64,000 nt of DNA from Eisenbergiella sp963559585 (GCA_963559585.1 CAUWLJ010000001.1:1-64000), one strand, 5' to 3'. Counted from the stretch's first letter, positions 22,475 through 31,572 are shown. The notes: generated by a model not told the origin, from the sequence alone. Made by a program: numbers and translations.

Positions 22475-23872
22475 TCACATCCCGGCCTTTAACAGGAAAG
22501 CCACGTAGCCTCTCATGGTCTCGTACACATCCGCCTTGCTGGTGGCCTCCCAGGGAGCGTGCATGTTCAGCACGGGTACGCCGCAGTCGATTACGTTCAT
22601 TCCGTACAGCGCCATGATGTAGGCGATGGTTCCGCCGCCTCCCACATCCACCTTTCCAAGCTCTGCTGTCTGGAACACCACATCGGAGCTGTCGCAGATC
22701 TGTCTGATATGGGCCACGTACTCCGCATTGGCGTCATTGGAGCCTGATTTTCCTCTTGCCCCCGTAAACTTGTTGAACACCATTCCCGCTCCCAGGAAGG
22801 CCGCGTTCTTTTTCTCAAAGCAGGAAGCGTAGGAAGGGTCATACCCTGCGCTCACGTCGGAGGAGAGCATCACGGAATTAGAAAGGCATCTTCTCAAGTT
22901 CAGTTCGCTGTACTCTCCCATCAGCTCCATCAGCTCCGCGGTGGCGTTTTCAAAGAAACGGGACTGCATGCCTGTAGCGCCCACACTTCCGATCTCCTCC
23001 TTATCCACCAGGATACAGCAGGCGGTGCGGTCGGTCACCTGATCCGCCACCTCCAGAATGGCCCTTGCCGAGGTGTAGGCGCACACTCTGTCGTCCTGCC
23101 CGTAGGCCAGGATCATGCTGCGGTCAAAGCCCGCCTCCCTCGCTTTTCCTGCAGGAACGATCTCCAGCTCAGCGGACAGGAAATCTTCCTCCTCCACGTC
23201 ATAGGTATCCTTCAGGATCTTCAGCACATTGGCGGTCACCGCTTCCTTCTCCGTATCCTTCAGCGGCATATTTCCCACGATCAGGTCAAGGGCCTCGCCC
23301 TCGATCACCTTGGCCGCCTTCTTCTCCATCTGTTCTCCCGCCAGGTGGATCAGCAGGTCGGAAATGAAGAATACAGGATCCTCCTCATGGTCTCCCACGT
23401 TCACCTCCACCGTGGTTCCATCCTTCTTCACGATCACGCCGTGGAGCGCCATGGGCTGCGCCACCCACTGGTACTTCTTCACGCCGCCGTAATAGTGGGT
23501 ATCCAGGTAGGCAATATCACTGTCCTCATACACAGGGTTCTGCTTCACATCGATCCTGGGGCTGTCGATATGGGCTCCCAGGATGTTCATTCCCTTCTTC
23601 ATGGGCTCCTTTCCGATCTGGTACATGCACAGGCACTTGTTCATGTTCACTGCGTATACCTTATCTCCCGGCTTCGGAGCCTCTCCCTTCTCGATCAGGG
23701 TGTTCAGCTCCACATAGCCCTTTTTCTCAATCTCGTTTACCAGCGTATCCACGCACTCTCTCTCCGTCTTGCCTGCATCCAGGAAATCCATATACTCCCT
23801 GGCAAAGGTGTTGATCGCTGCGAGACGCTCCTCGCTGCAGCCCTTCCATACGTTCTTCTTCTCCAAGCTCAT
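22475..23872 (-). CDS. apeA: M18-family aminopeptidase
   Basis: Cytoplasmic zinc aminopeptidase of 465 aa that trims N-terminal, often acidic, residues from peptides. Start at ATG 23872 (MSLEKKNVWKG), with AAAGGAG five bases upstream; the reading frame extends further but has no better site. Metal and catalytic motifs of the M18 clan are visible: LGAHIDSPRID, DKEEIGSVGATG and the C-terminal VLNMHAPWE. It lies between pheT and queA on the same strand, one base from queA, and is probably co-transcribed with both. The link with tRNA genes is positional, not mechanistic. Confidence 0.92.
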   Translation of the reverse strand: MSLEKKNVWKGCSEERLAAINTFAREYMDFLDAGKTERECVDTLVNEIEKKGYVELNTLIEKGEAPKPGDKVYAVNMNKCLCMYQIGKEPMKKGMNILGAHIDSPRIDVKQNPVYEDSDIAYLDTHYYGGVKKYQWVAQPMALHGVIVKKDGTTVEVNVGDHEEDPVFFISDLLIHLAGEQMEKKAAKVIEGEALDLIVGNMPLKDTEKEAVTANVLKILKDTYDVEEEDFLSAELEIVPAGKAREAGFDRSMILAYGQDDRVCAYTSARAILEVADQVTDRTACCILVDKEEIGSVGATGMQSRFFENATAELMELMGEYSELNLRRCLSNSVMLSSDVSAGYDPSYASCFEKKNAAFLGAGMVFNKFTGARGKSGSNDANAEYVAHIRQICDSSDVVFQTAELGKVDVGGGGTIAYIMALYGMNVIDCGVPVLNMHAPWEATSKADVYETMRGYVAFLLKAGM

Positions 23873-24009
23873 CCTCGCTCCTTTCCGCACGCACCGGAGC
23901 AGTTCCACCGGCACGGCTTACGCTTTCCTGTTTTCTTTTTTCATCCCATTGCCGGACAGACCGCAGACAGGGGCCCCCAGAAGCCGGCCTCCAGCCTCCC
24001 GGCCGTGTC

Positions 24010-26454
24010 TTAGCTTCTCAGCTCGATCTGCAGCTCGCTTCCCAGCCTTGCACAGATCTTGTCCACAAATTTCTGCAGCATCTCCAGAGTGAAGGCTTCC
24101 TCCTTGGGCAGGAAGGTGATGGTGTAGGCCATGCTCTTTTTGCCCTCCGGGATCTGTCCGCCCTCATACACGTCGAACAGGCTGATTTCCTTCACATATT
24201 TGCAGGCGCTGCGGATGCACTCCTCCACCTGGCCGCAGGAAATGGCTTTGTCCATCACAAGAGCCAGATCCCGCTTCTCCTCCGGGAACCTGGGCAGGGG
24301 CTGGAAGGTGCGCTTCTTCGTATACCACTGTCCCAGCAGATCAAGATCCAGCTCCATCACATAGGCGGAGGTGCGCATGCTCAGGTCGCTTTGAATATCA
24401 TACCCTATTTTTCCCAGATAGCCAAGCTCCTTTCCTTCACAGGAAACGGAAACGGCCTGGTAAGGATGGAGGAAGGATCTGGTGACAGGCTGATAGGTGA
24501 ACTTCACATCCAGGCTGTCCGCGATGGTCTCCGCTATTCCCTTCATGGTATAGAAGGATTCCTTCTCTCCGAATATGCCCACGCAGAGGGTCTTTCTCTC
24601 GTCAGGATACTGGGTGAGGGGCAGTGACTTGGGCAGGAAAATACCCGCCACCTCAAACAGCCTTCCCTCCAGAATCCCCTGCTTCTGATTGCGGGAAATG
24701 GCGTTCAGCATGGAGGCGGCCAGGGTCGTCCTCATCAGGGACAGATCCAGGTTGATGGGGTTCATCAGCCTGATGGCATTCCTCTCCGGCGCATCCTCCG
24801 GCAGTCTGAGCAGATCCAGGTCGGAGGGGGAGAAGAAGGAATAGTGCATGCACTCATAGGCTCCCAGGGTGCAGAGCGTCCTTTTGAGCGCCAGCTCCCC
24901 TCTCTGCTGTGCATTGTAACCGCCGTCGGTCACCTGGGCGGAGGGCATGAAGGTGGATTTCACATGCTCATAGCCGTACATGCGGATCACCTCCTCCGCC
25001 ACGTCGGGATAACGCTCCACATCCTTCTCCCCGTCAGGAAGCATATCCTCCCGGTAGGCGGGGATCTGGAGGGTCAGCTCGTCTCCCTGGATGGAAGGAG
25101 CGAAATGCAGGCTGGCCATGATGCGCAGGATCTCCTCGTCGGGAACCTGAATGCCCAGGACGCCGTTTACCTTGCTCACGCTCACCTTCATGGGGGTGGG
25201 TTCGATGCTGTTGCCCGTATTCACATCAAAATGGGTTCTGGAAACGCGGCCGCAGCCAAGCTCCTCGATCAGGTGCAGGGCACGCTTCATGCCAAGCACT
25301 GTGGAATACTCGTCCACCCCCTTCTCGTATCTGGCGCTGGAATCCGAGGCTTTACCCAGGGCGCGGGCCGTCTTTCTCACGTTGTCCCTGGCGAATTTGG
25401 CGGATTCAAACATCACCGACTGGGTGGTATCCCGGATCTCGGAATTCAGGCCGCCCATCACGCCTGCAAGGGCAACGGGCTTCACGCCGTCACAGATCAC
25501 CAGGTTAGCGGGGGTCATGGCGTACTCCTGCCCGTCCAGGGTTACGATCCGCTCTCCCTCATGAGCCCTTCTGACACAGATGGCGTTTCCCTCCAGGTAA
25601 GCGCAGTCAAAGGCGTGCATGGGCTGGCCGATCTCTTTTAATACATAGTTGGTAATATCCACCACATTTGAGATGGAGCCGATGCCCACCAGGGCCAGAC
25701 GGCGCTTCATCCAGGCGGGGGAAGGGCCAATCTTCACATCGGATACATAGTGGGCGCTGTAGCGGGGGCACAGCTCGGGAGCCTCAACCGTAACGGTAAA
25801 GCCCTCCTTCTCCACCTCTGTTTCTGTGTAGCCGGTGGCAGGCATTTTCAGCTCTTTTCCCAGCATGGCGGCCACCTCCCTGGCAATTCCCAGGATGCTC
25901 TGGCAGTCGGGGCGGTTGGCCGTCAGGGAAATATCGAACATCCAGTCGTCCAGTCCCAGCAGGGGCTTCACATCCTCTCCCGGCTTCACATCCTCCGGCA
26001 GCACCAGAAGTCCGTTATAGCCTGCTCCCGGGTACAGCTCCTCCGTCAGCCCCAGCTCCACGCCGGAGCAGAGCATGCCGCAGGATTCATAGCCGCGCAG
26101 CTTTCCTTTCTTAATGGTCATCACGCCTTCGATGGTCTTGTGATCCTTGGCGGTGGCGTACACGGTGGCGCCCACCAGGGCCAGGGGGAACTTCCCGCCT
26201 GCATGTACATTGTCCGCTCCGCAGCACACCTGCATTCTGCCGTATTGTCCTGCATCCACCTGACACACGTGCAGATGGGTGTCAGGGATGGGTTCACACT
26301 CCTCCACACAGCCTGCCACAACCCTGCTGATGTCCCGGCCCAGCTCATACTTCTCCTCCACCTCGAAGCCTCCGGAGAACAGCTTCTTCTCCAGCTCATC
26401 CGGGGTTACGTCTATCTCCACATATTCTTTCAACCAGCTTAACGGTACTAACAT
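24010..26454 (-). CDS. pheT: Phenylalanyl-tRNA synthetase beta subunit
   Basis: Large subunit of the (alpha-beta)2 enzyme that charges tRNA-Phe; 814 aa, normal length. Domains in order: MLVPLSWLKEYVEIDVTPDELEKKL, the EMAP-like tRNA-binding domain (about 40-150), the B3/B4 editing domain (about 210-370, with MHAFDCAYLEG), the B5 DNA-binding-like domain (about 405-480), the catalytic-like core, and the FDX-ACB anticodon-binding domain (about 720-812, PLPRFPEEKRDLALVMDK). The start at 26454 follows a purine-rich site. It lies 83 bases after pheS, the usual arrangement, under the T-box leader. Confidence 0.97.
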   Translation of the reverse strand: MLVPLSWLKEYVEIDVTPDELEKKLFSGGFEVEEKYELGRDISRVVAGCVEECEPIPDTHLHVCQVDAGQYGRMQVCCGADNVHAGGKFPLALVGATVYATAKDHKTIEGVMTIKKGKLRGYESCGMLCSGVELGLTEELYPGAGYNGLLVLPEDVKPGEDVKPLLGLDDWMFDISLTANRPDCQSILGIAREVAAMLGKELKMPATGYTETEVEKEGFTVTVEAPELCPRYSAHYVSDVKIGPSPAWMKRRLALVGIGSISNVVDITNYVLKEIGQPMHAFDCAYLEGNAICVRRAHEGERIVTLDGQEYAMTPANLVICDGVKPVALAGVMGGLNSEIRDTTQSVMFESAKFARDNVRKTARALGKASDSSARYEKGVDEYSTVLGMKRALHLIEELGCGRVSRTHFDVNTGNSIEPTPMKVSVSKVNGVLGIQVPDEEILRIMASLHFAPSIQGDELTLQIPAYREDMLPDGEKDVERYPDVAEEVIRMYGYEHVKSTFMPSAQVTDGGYNAQQRGELALKRTLCTLGAYECMHYSFFSPSDLDLLRLPEDAPERNAIRLMNPINLDLSLMRTTLAASMLNAISRNQKQGILEGRLFEVAGIFLPKSLPLTQYPDERKTLCVGIFGEKESFYTMKGIAETIADSLDVKFTYQPVTRSFLHPYQAVSVSCEGKELGYLGKIGYDIQSDLSMRTSAYVMELDLDLLGQWYTKKRTFQPLPRFPEEKRDLALVMDKAISCGQVEECIRSACKYVKEISLFDVYEGGQIPEGKKSMAYTITFLPKEEAFTLEMLQKFVDKICARLGSELQIELRS

Positions 26455-26537
26455 TCCTGTTTTCCTCTCATTCTGCGCTGTCAGACAGCGTTTTCATTAT
26501 ATTTGTCAAAGCTCAGCCGCATCGGGCCGGGCCGCTG

Positions 26538-27584
26538 TTATTTTTCATTGATCTGCCCAAGCACTCTTAAGTCTGAGCCGAACAGAAGCTTAATGTTGTT
26601 GATCCCGTATTTCAGCATGGCGGTACGCTCAATGCCGATGCCGAAAGCAAAACCGCTGTACTCCTCAGAGTCGATGCCGCAGTTTTCCAGCACCCTCTTG
26701 TTCACGATCCCCGCGCCCAGGATCTCGATCCAGCCCGTGCCCTTACACAGGCTGCAGCCCTTGCCGCCGCAGGCGAAGCAGCTGCAGTCCACCTCCACGG
26801 AGGGCTCTGTGAAGGGGAAGTAGGAGGGACGCAGGCGGGTGGTCACTCCCTCTCCGTAAATCTTCTGTACGAACACATCCAGCATTCCCTTCAGATCGCA
26901 GAGCGTGATCCCCTTATCCACCACAAGCCCCTCCATCTGATTGAACATGGGGGAATGGGTGGCGTCATCGTCGGAGCGGAACACCTTTCCGGGTGAAAGG
27001 ATCTTGATGGGGGGCTTCTTCTCCTCCATCACATGGATCTGACCCGCCGAGGTCTGGGTGCGGAGCAGAAATTCCGGGGACAGGTAGAAGGTATCCTGCA
27101 TGTCTCTGGCCGGATGATCCTGGGGCGTGTTCAGGGCAGTGAAATTGTAATAATCCGTCTCGATTTCCCTTCCCTCATAGATCTCAAAGCCCATGCCTGC
27201 GAAAATGTCGATCAGCTGGTTTCTCACCAGGGTAACGGGATGAAGGTTGCCGATCTGCATTTTGGGGGCGGGTATGGTCAGGTCGATCTTCTCCGCCTCA
27301 TATCTGCGCTGAAGCTCCATCTGCTTCATCTGCTCCTCCATCCTGGCAAAGCGGCCGATGGCCCATTCCTTCAGCTCGTTCACAGCCTTGCCGTAGGCCG
27401 CCCTCTCCTCCGGCGCCAGATTACGCATCTCCTTCATCAACTCGCTCAGTCTGCTTTTCTTTCCTTCCAGATAGAGGCTCCTGAACTCGTACAGCTCCTT
27501 TGAGCTGTTCAGGGCGCCAAGCCCTTCCTCGATCTGTTCCTTCAGGACAGACAGATTGCCTGCCAGAGCATTGTTTTCCTGCAT
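26538..27584 (-). CDS. pheS: Phenylalanyl-tRNA synthetase alpha subunit
   Basis: Catalytic subunit of phenylalanyl-tRNA synthetase, 348 aa. The start is the ATG at 27584 (MQENNALAG), six bases after AGGAGG; the longer upstream frame is leader sequence with hairpins. An N-terminal coiled coil (residues 1-90) precedes the class II core with PGKVFRSDDDATHSPMFNQ (motif 2) and GFAFGIGIERTAMLKYGI (motif 3). Expression is predicted to respond to uncharged tRNA-Phe through the T-box at about 27.8-28.1 kb. Confidence 0.97.
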   Translation of the reverse strand: MQENNALAGNLSVLKEQIEEGLGALNSSKELYEFRSLYLEGKKSRLSELMKEMRNLAPEERAAYGKAVNELKEWAIGRFARMEEQMKQMELQRRYEAEKIDLTIPAPKMQIGNLHPVTLVRNQLIDIFAGMGFEIYEGREIETDYYNFTALNTPQDHPARDMQDTFYLSPEFLLRTQTSAGQIHVMEEKKPPIKILSPGKVFRSDDDATHSPMFNQMEGLVVDKGITLCDLKGMLDVFVQKIYGEGVTTRLRPSYFPFTEPSVEVDCSCFACGGKGCSLCKGTGWIEILGAGIVNKRVLENCGIDSEEYSGFAFGIGIERTAMLKYGINNIKLLFGSDLRVLGQINEK

Positions 27585-27596
27585 TTTTTCCTCCTT

Positions 27597-27727
27597 GCCG
27601 GAGCGTTTTCGCTTCGGCCGCGGCGGGAAAACACGTATGTGTTTTCCCGCCTGCGATCCACACAGTTTTGTGACGCTCCGGCACAAAACTGTTGATTGAA
27701 AATAAGCCATCAGGTTTATTTTCAATC
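27597..27727. repeat. Cluster of three perfect hairpins in the pheS leader
   Basis: Between the T-box terminator and the pheS ribosome site lie three consecutive perfect stems: 13 bp at 27622-27634/27639-27651 (GGCGGGAAAACAC arm), 11 bp at 27662-27672/27682-27692 (ACAGTTTTGTG arm), and 12 bp at 27694-27705/27716-27727 (GATTGAAAATAA arm). A 9-bp outer pair GCCGGAGCG/CGCTCCGGC (27597-27605 with 27674-27682) encloses the first. This looks like an inserted palindromic element, perhaps composite, rather than part of a T-box. Confidence 0.7.
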
Positions 27728-27808
27728 TCTCCTCCCTGCGCCGCTCCTGCGGCCCTTATGTTTTCATTTCCTCTGCGCCGCAGAAGGGGCGCTTTATACG
27801 AATCATAC

Positions 27809-28108
27809 AAAAAAAGCCCCACAGCACAAAGGCCATGGGACGGATCGTTCCGCGGTACCACCCATCTTCGGACGCTTCCTTCTCCCTCCCTGATCTATTG
27901 CGGGAAAGGGGACGCGTTCCGCACTCGTCTCTGCTTTAATGCGGCAGTCTCATCCGCTTAGTCTGCCTCATGGGAAGAACATTCCCGCACAGTTTTCACG
28001 GAACACTCCAATGCTGAAATTCATCTGCGGGCGGCTGGCCGTATTCACACCGTTCATACAGCTCTCTGGGCAGCCGGTAACGCGGACTACTTACACATCT
28101 TCACAGCT
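27809..28108 (-). ncRNA. T-box riboswitch (tRNA-Phe specific) upstream of pheST
   Basis: The minus strand carries the diagnostic T-box sequence GGGTGGTACCGCGG (27863-27850). It is followed by an 8-bp terminator stem (27839-27832 with 27825-27818) and seven Ts (27815-27809). Upstream, Stem I features are seen: AGTA near its 5' side, an AGAGAG box, and GAA followed by TTTC near 28021-28016. TTC at 28018-28016 is the likely specifier codon (Phe); TTT one base earlier would also encode Phe. Uncharged tRNA-Phe should pair with the specifier and the T-box, favouring the antiterminator and turning on pheS-pheT and perhaps apeA-queA. Confidence 0.92.
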
Positions 28109-28114
28109 TTTTGT

Positions 28115-28143
28115 ATTGTAACCTGTCCGAGGGGGAAAGTCAA
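28115..28143 (-). promoter_or_regulatory. Promoter of the T-box-pheST operon
   Basis: On the minus strand TTGACT (28143-28138), a 17-base spacer and TACAAT (28120-28115) form a near-consensus promoter. Transcription would begin about base 28108, at the foot of the T-box leader. Confidence 0.85.
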
Positions 28144-28177
28144 TGGTGGAAAATTTGGTTTGTAAAACCATTACAGG

Positions 28178-28405
28178 CTATTCCATAGTCTCAAAAGCAA
28201 TGACATATCCCTGCGCCTTCACAGTCTCATTATAAACCAGTTTTTCAATGATTTTTACCGCATTTTCATATGCCTTATCCAGAATGCCGTTTTCCACATC
28301 CCTCTGCTCCATAGCCTCCTTACTGATAGCATCAAATTGTTTTAAAAAATATAATAAATTTGCAGTCTCCCGCTCTAGAGCGTGTTTGAAGGCGGGAATG
28401 AATTT
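28178..28405 (-). pseudogene. C-terminal fragment of an unidentified protein
   Basis: A minus-strand frame ends at TAG 28178-28180 and encodes 66 protein-like codons after the palindrome, including ETANLLYFLKQFDAISKEAM, ENAVKIIEKLV and VKAQGYVIAFETME. It has no start codon with a ribosome site; the frame opens inside the palindromic repeat at 28376-28419. The helical, charged character suggests the tail of a real gene whose front was lost, possibly through insertion of the repeat. The resemblance to tails of DUF4230-like proteins is too weak to rely on. Confidence 0.5.
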
Positions 28406-28419
28406 TCAAACACGCTCTA
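28376..28419. repeat. 44-bp palindromic repeat (MITE-like)
   Basis: TAGAGCGTGTTTGAA (28376-28390) pairs perfectly with TTCAAACACGCTCTA (28405-28419) around a 14-base loop containing GGCGGGAATGAAT. On the minus strand it reads GCGTGTTTGAAAATTCATTC then CCGCC, and a close half copy occurs at 43290-43312. It bounds the truncated gene at 28178-28375. Confidence 0.7.
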
Positions 28420-28580
28420 ATGTGAACAGGAAGCCCCTTTCCGCCTTTTAAAATTTAATCACATATCACGATATACAACCCTTCTCTTTCGTGATAAAAT
28501 AAAACTGTTTTACAGGCGGAGGCAGTCCGTCTGTCTGAATAACTTACAGGAATATACATTACATAACAGGAGGAACATAA

Positions 28581-29987
28581 ATGGGCGGATTCTTTGGCGT
28601 TGCCTCAAAAGAAGATTGTGTTTTTGACCTTTTCTTTGGAACCGATTATCATTCCCATCTGGGAACCAGGAGGGCCGGGCTGGCGGTGTACAGCAGGGAG
28701 GGCGGTTTTGACCGTGCCATCCACAATATCGAAAACGCACCCTTCCGAACCAAATTTGACAGCGAAATCAACGATATGAAGGGAAACCTGGGGCTGGGCG
28801 TGATCTCTGATTATGAGCCGCAGCCTCTGATCATCCGCTCCCATCACGGCACATATTCCATCATCACCGTGGGCAAGATCAACAACAGCGAGGCAATTAT
28901 CAAAAAGCTGCTCACCTCCACGAACATGCACTTCCTTGAAATGAGCGGCGGCTCCATCAACGCCACGGAGCTGGTGGCCACCATCATCAATCAGAAGGAA
29001 AACCTGATCGAGGGGCTTCAATACGCCCAGGAGCTGATCGAGGGCTCCATGACCATCCTTCTGATGACGCCCAAGGGCATCTATGCGGCCAGGGACAGGA
29101 TGGGCCGCACTCCCATTGCCATCGGAAGAAAGGAGGACGCCTTCTGTGTTTCCTTTGAAAGCTTTGCCTATCTGAACCTGGGCTACACGCCGGAGAGGGA
29201 GCTTGGCCCCGGAGAGATCGCGATCGTGACGCCGGAGGGGGTGAGAACTCTGGTCTCCCCCGGAGGAGACATGAAGATCTGCACCTTCCTGTGGGTGTAT
29301 TATGGCTACCCCTCCTCCTCCTACGAGGGAATCAGCGTAGAAAAGATGCGTTATAACTGCGGCAGCTCCATGGCCAGAAGGGACGACGCCCGGCCGGACA
29401 TTGTGGCCGGAGTTCCGGATTCCGGCATTGCCCATGCCATCGGATATGCCAACACCTCCGGAATCCCTTTTTCCAGGCCGTTTATCAAATACACGCCCAC
29501 CTGGCCCCGCTCCTTCATGCCCACGATCCAGAGCAGGAGAAACCTGATTGCCAAGATGAAGCTGATCCCCGTGCATGATCTGATCCAGGATCGGAGCCTG
29601 CTGCTCATCGACGACTCCATCGTGCGGGGCACCCAGCTTTCGGAGACGACGGAATTCTTGTATTCCAGCGGAGCCAGAGAGGTGCATATCCGCCCCGCCT
29701 GCCCGCCCATCCTGTACAGCTGTAAGTATCTGAATTTCTCCCGTTCCACCTCGGAGATGGATCTGATCACCCGAAGAGTGATCAAAGAGCTGGAGGGGGA
29801 AAACAAGTATGTGAACCTGGATGTTTACTCCGACCCGGAAACGCCCCAGTTCCAGGCCATGGTGGAGCGGATTCGGGAGCAGCTGAATTTCACCTCCCTC
29901 AGATACAACCGGCTGGATGATATGATCGCCTCTGTGGGGATCGATCCTGATAAGCTGTGTACCTATTGCTGGAATGGAAAAGAATGA
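28581..29987 (+). CDS. Amidophosphoribosyltransferase-like protein lacking the N-terminal cysteine
   Basis: PurF-family protein, 468 aa, start at 28581 seven bases after AGGAGG. True PurF uses an N-terminal cysteine (mature CG-x-FG) to release ammonia from glutamine. Here the protein begins MGGFFGVASKEDC, with glycine in that place and no propeptide. The Ntn fold otherwise continues normally (HLGTRRAGLAV, RDRMGRTPIAIG). The phosphoribosyl site LLLIDDSIVRGTQLSET is intact. Cysteines resembling the iron-sulfur ligands of Bacillus PurF are present in MKICTF, RPACPPILYSC and the C-terminal LCTYC. The enzyme could use free ammonia, depend on another subunit, or do another job. It stands alone, not beside purine genes. 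Confidence 0.88.
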   Translation: MGGFFGVASKEDCVFDLFFGTDYHSHLGTRRAGLAVYSREGGFDRAIHNIENAPFRTKFDSEINDMKGNLGLGVISDYEPQPLIIRSHHGTYSIITVGKINNSEAIIKKLLTSTNMHFLEMSGGSINATELVATIINQKENLIEGLQYAQELIEGSMTILLMTPKGIYAARDRMGRTPIAIGRKEDAFCVSFESFAYLNLGYTPERELGPGEIAIVTPEGVRTLVSPGGDMKICTFLWVYYGYPSSSYEGISVEKMRYNCGSSMARRDDARPDIVAGVPDSGIAHAIGYANTSGIPFSRPFIKYTPTWPRSFMPTIQSRRNLIAKMKLIPVHDLIQDRSLLLIDDSIVRGTQLSETTEFLYSSGAREVHIRPACPPILYSCKYLNFSRSTSEMDLITRRVIKELEGENKYVNLDVYSDPETPQFQAMVERIREQLNFTSLRYNRLDDMIASVGIDPDKLCTYCWNGKE

Positions 29988-30071
29988 CCGCCGGATTGGA
30001 ATAGAAGGCTCGAACAGGATACCGGATTGGACAGCCTTGCGGTATTACGGTATTGATTGAAGCATTGTTAA

Positions 30072-30119
30072 AAAGCCCCCCTGCGGGAAGGAGGATCCTT
30101 TCGCAGAAGGGGCTTTCTT
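30072..30119. terminator. Bidirectional terminator between the purF-like gene and aroA
   Basis: AAAGCCCC (30072-30079) pairs with GGGGCTTT (30109-30116), with additional pairing of CTGCG/CGCAG inside. T-runs flank both sides, so it can end the plus-strand purF-like transcript and the minus-strand aroA transcript. Confidence 0.9.
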
Positions 30120-30177
30120 TTGTGAATCAGAAGGGCCTTTGTTCTATGAATTCATGAATGTATACCGGACGGAGCAT

Positions 30178-31542
30178 CTATTCGGGCCAGTCTGTCACAG
30201 CTCTGCGCTCCGTCTTTTCTCCCACGGCCTGCTCCACCGCCTGCTCCAGCACCTGAAAATAATGCTCAAAGGTCTTTCGGCAGCACCCTGGATCCTCGAT
30301 CACCACCCCGTCCGCCCGCAGTCCCGTCAGGGAGAAGCCCATGGCAAGGCGGTGGTCATCGTATGTCCGGATCCGTCCGGGAGCGGGAGCTCCCGGATAG
30401 ACGGTGAGGGAGCCCTCCGCTTCCTGCGCTTCGCACCGGATACCCAGGGCAGCCAGATTGTCTGCAATGGCCGCCATCCGGTCGCTTTCCTGAAAACGGA
30501 TATGGCCGATCCCGGTGATCCTCACAGGAGCGTCCGCATAGGGGGCAATGGCCGCCAGGGTGATCGCCTGATCGGAACAGGCGTGCATATCCGCCTCCAC
30601 GCCGTGAAGTCTCCCGTCCGCAGGCCCTTGCACACACATTCCGTCCCCGCTCTCCCACACCCTGCAGCCCATGCGTTCCAGAATCCGCAGGAATTCCATA
30701 TCCCCCTGCATGCTTCCCTCATGGACGCCCGCCACGCAGCCCTCAATCCCCAGCACGGCCGCCATGGCATAAAAATAACAGGCCGCGGACACATCCGGTT
30801 CGATCTCGTAATCCCGGTGCCGGTAACCGCCGCACCCCCCTGCCAGGAAAACGCCGCCCTCCCTTTTTTCCGTTTTTACACCGAACTGCTCCATCATCCG
30901 CAGGGTCATGTGAATGTAGGCCATACCATGGCTTCCCTCCACCTGTATCTCCATGGGCTCTTCCCCGCTCCCCGCCGCGATCAGCAGGGCGCTGAGAAAC
31001 TGACTGCTGTTTTCAATATCAACCCGGAGCTTCCTGTTCCCGTTTCCGCAGGGACGCAGGGTAAAGGGAAAATGCCCCTCCTGCCCTTCATATTCCACAC
31101 AGGCTCCCAGCTCCTCCAGACAGTCAAGCAGGGGCTTCATGGGCCTCCTTCGCATCTGCTCTGAGGCATCCAGGTGCCAGACTCCTTCCCGCAGGCCCAG
31201 AAGCGCCGTCAGAAATCTTGCCGCCGTCCCTGCGCTGCCCACATAAAGGGAGGCCTCGTCAAGAGGGAGCCTTCCTCCCTGCCCCTTCACCTGAATCGTT
31301 TCCCCTTCCTCATCCCCGCTGATCTCAAAGCCCAGATCCGCGATACACTGCTGAAGGTATCTGGAATCGTCCGAAAAAAGGGCTCCCCTTAGCGTACAGG
31401 CCCCATCCGAAAGCATGGCCAGAAGCAGTGCCCTGTTGGTCATGCTTTTGGAGCCCGGAACCCGCACCTGAAAGCGGCTTTCCTCACCCAGACTGTCCAT
31501 TATATTTCTTACTCTGTAGCTTTCCTGCACCCTTCCGTCCAT
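30178..31542 (-). CDS. aroA: 3-phosphoshikimate 1-carboxyvinyltransferase (EPSP synthase)
   Basis: Sixth step of the shikimate pathway, adding enolpyruvate to shikimate 3-phosphate; 454 aa. Start at ATG 31542 (MDGRVQESYRV), ten bases after AGGAGG; codons upstream of it lack a site. Motifs include VPGSKSMTNRALLLAM, YVGSAGTAARFLTALLG, SSQFLSALLIAAG, FQESDRMAAIADNL and YDDHRLAMGFSL. It is divergent from metF with overlapping leader regions. It is separated from the other aromatic genes (aroF-tyrA at 13 kb), so the pathway is dispersed. Confidence 0.96.
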   Translation of the reverse strand: MDGRVQESYRVRNIMDSLGEESRFQVRVPGSKSMTNRALLLAMLSDGACTLRGALFSDDSRYLQQCIADLGFEISGDEEGETIQVKGQGGRLPLDEASLYVGSAGTAARFLTALLGLREGVWHLDASEQMRRRPMKPLLDCLEELGACVEYEGQEGHFPFTLRPCGNGNRKLRVDIENSSQFLSALLIAAGSGEEPMEIQVEGSHGMAYIHMTLRMMEQFGVKTEKREGGVFLAGGCGGYRHRDYEIEPDVSAACYFYAMAAVLGIEGCVAGVHEGSMQGDMEFLRILERMGCRVWESGDGMCVQGPADGRLHGVEADMHACSDQAITLAAIAPYADAPVRITGIGHIRFQESDRMAAIADNLAALGIRCEAQEAEGSLTVYPGAPAPGRIRTYDDHRLAMGFSLTGLRADGVVIEDPGCCRKTFEHYFQVLEQAVEQAVGEKTERRAVTDWPE

Positions 31543-31572
31543 GGTTTGCTTTCCTCCTGATTCGGTTTTTTC

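Noticed and set aside
28248..28451. 67-codon plus-strand ORF before the purF-like gene
   Set aside because: It is the shadow of the minus-strand coding remnant at 28178-28375 and crosses the palindromic repeat.
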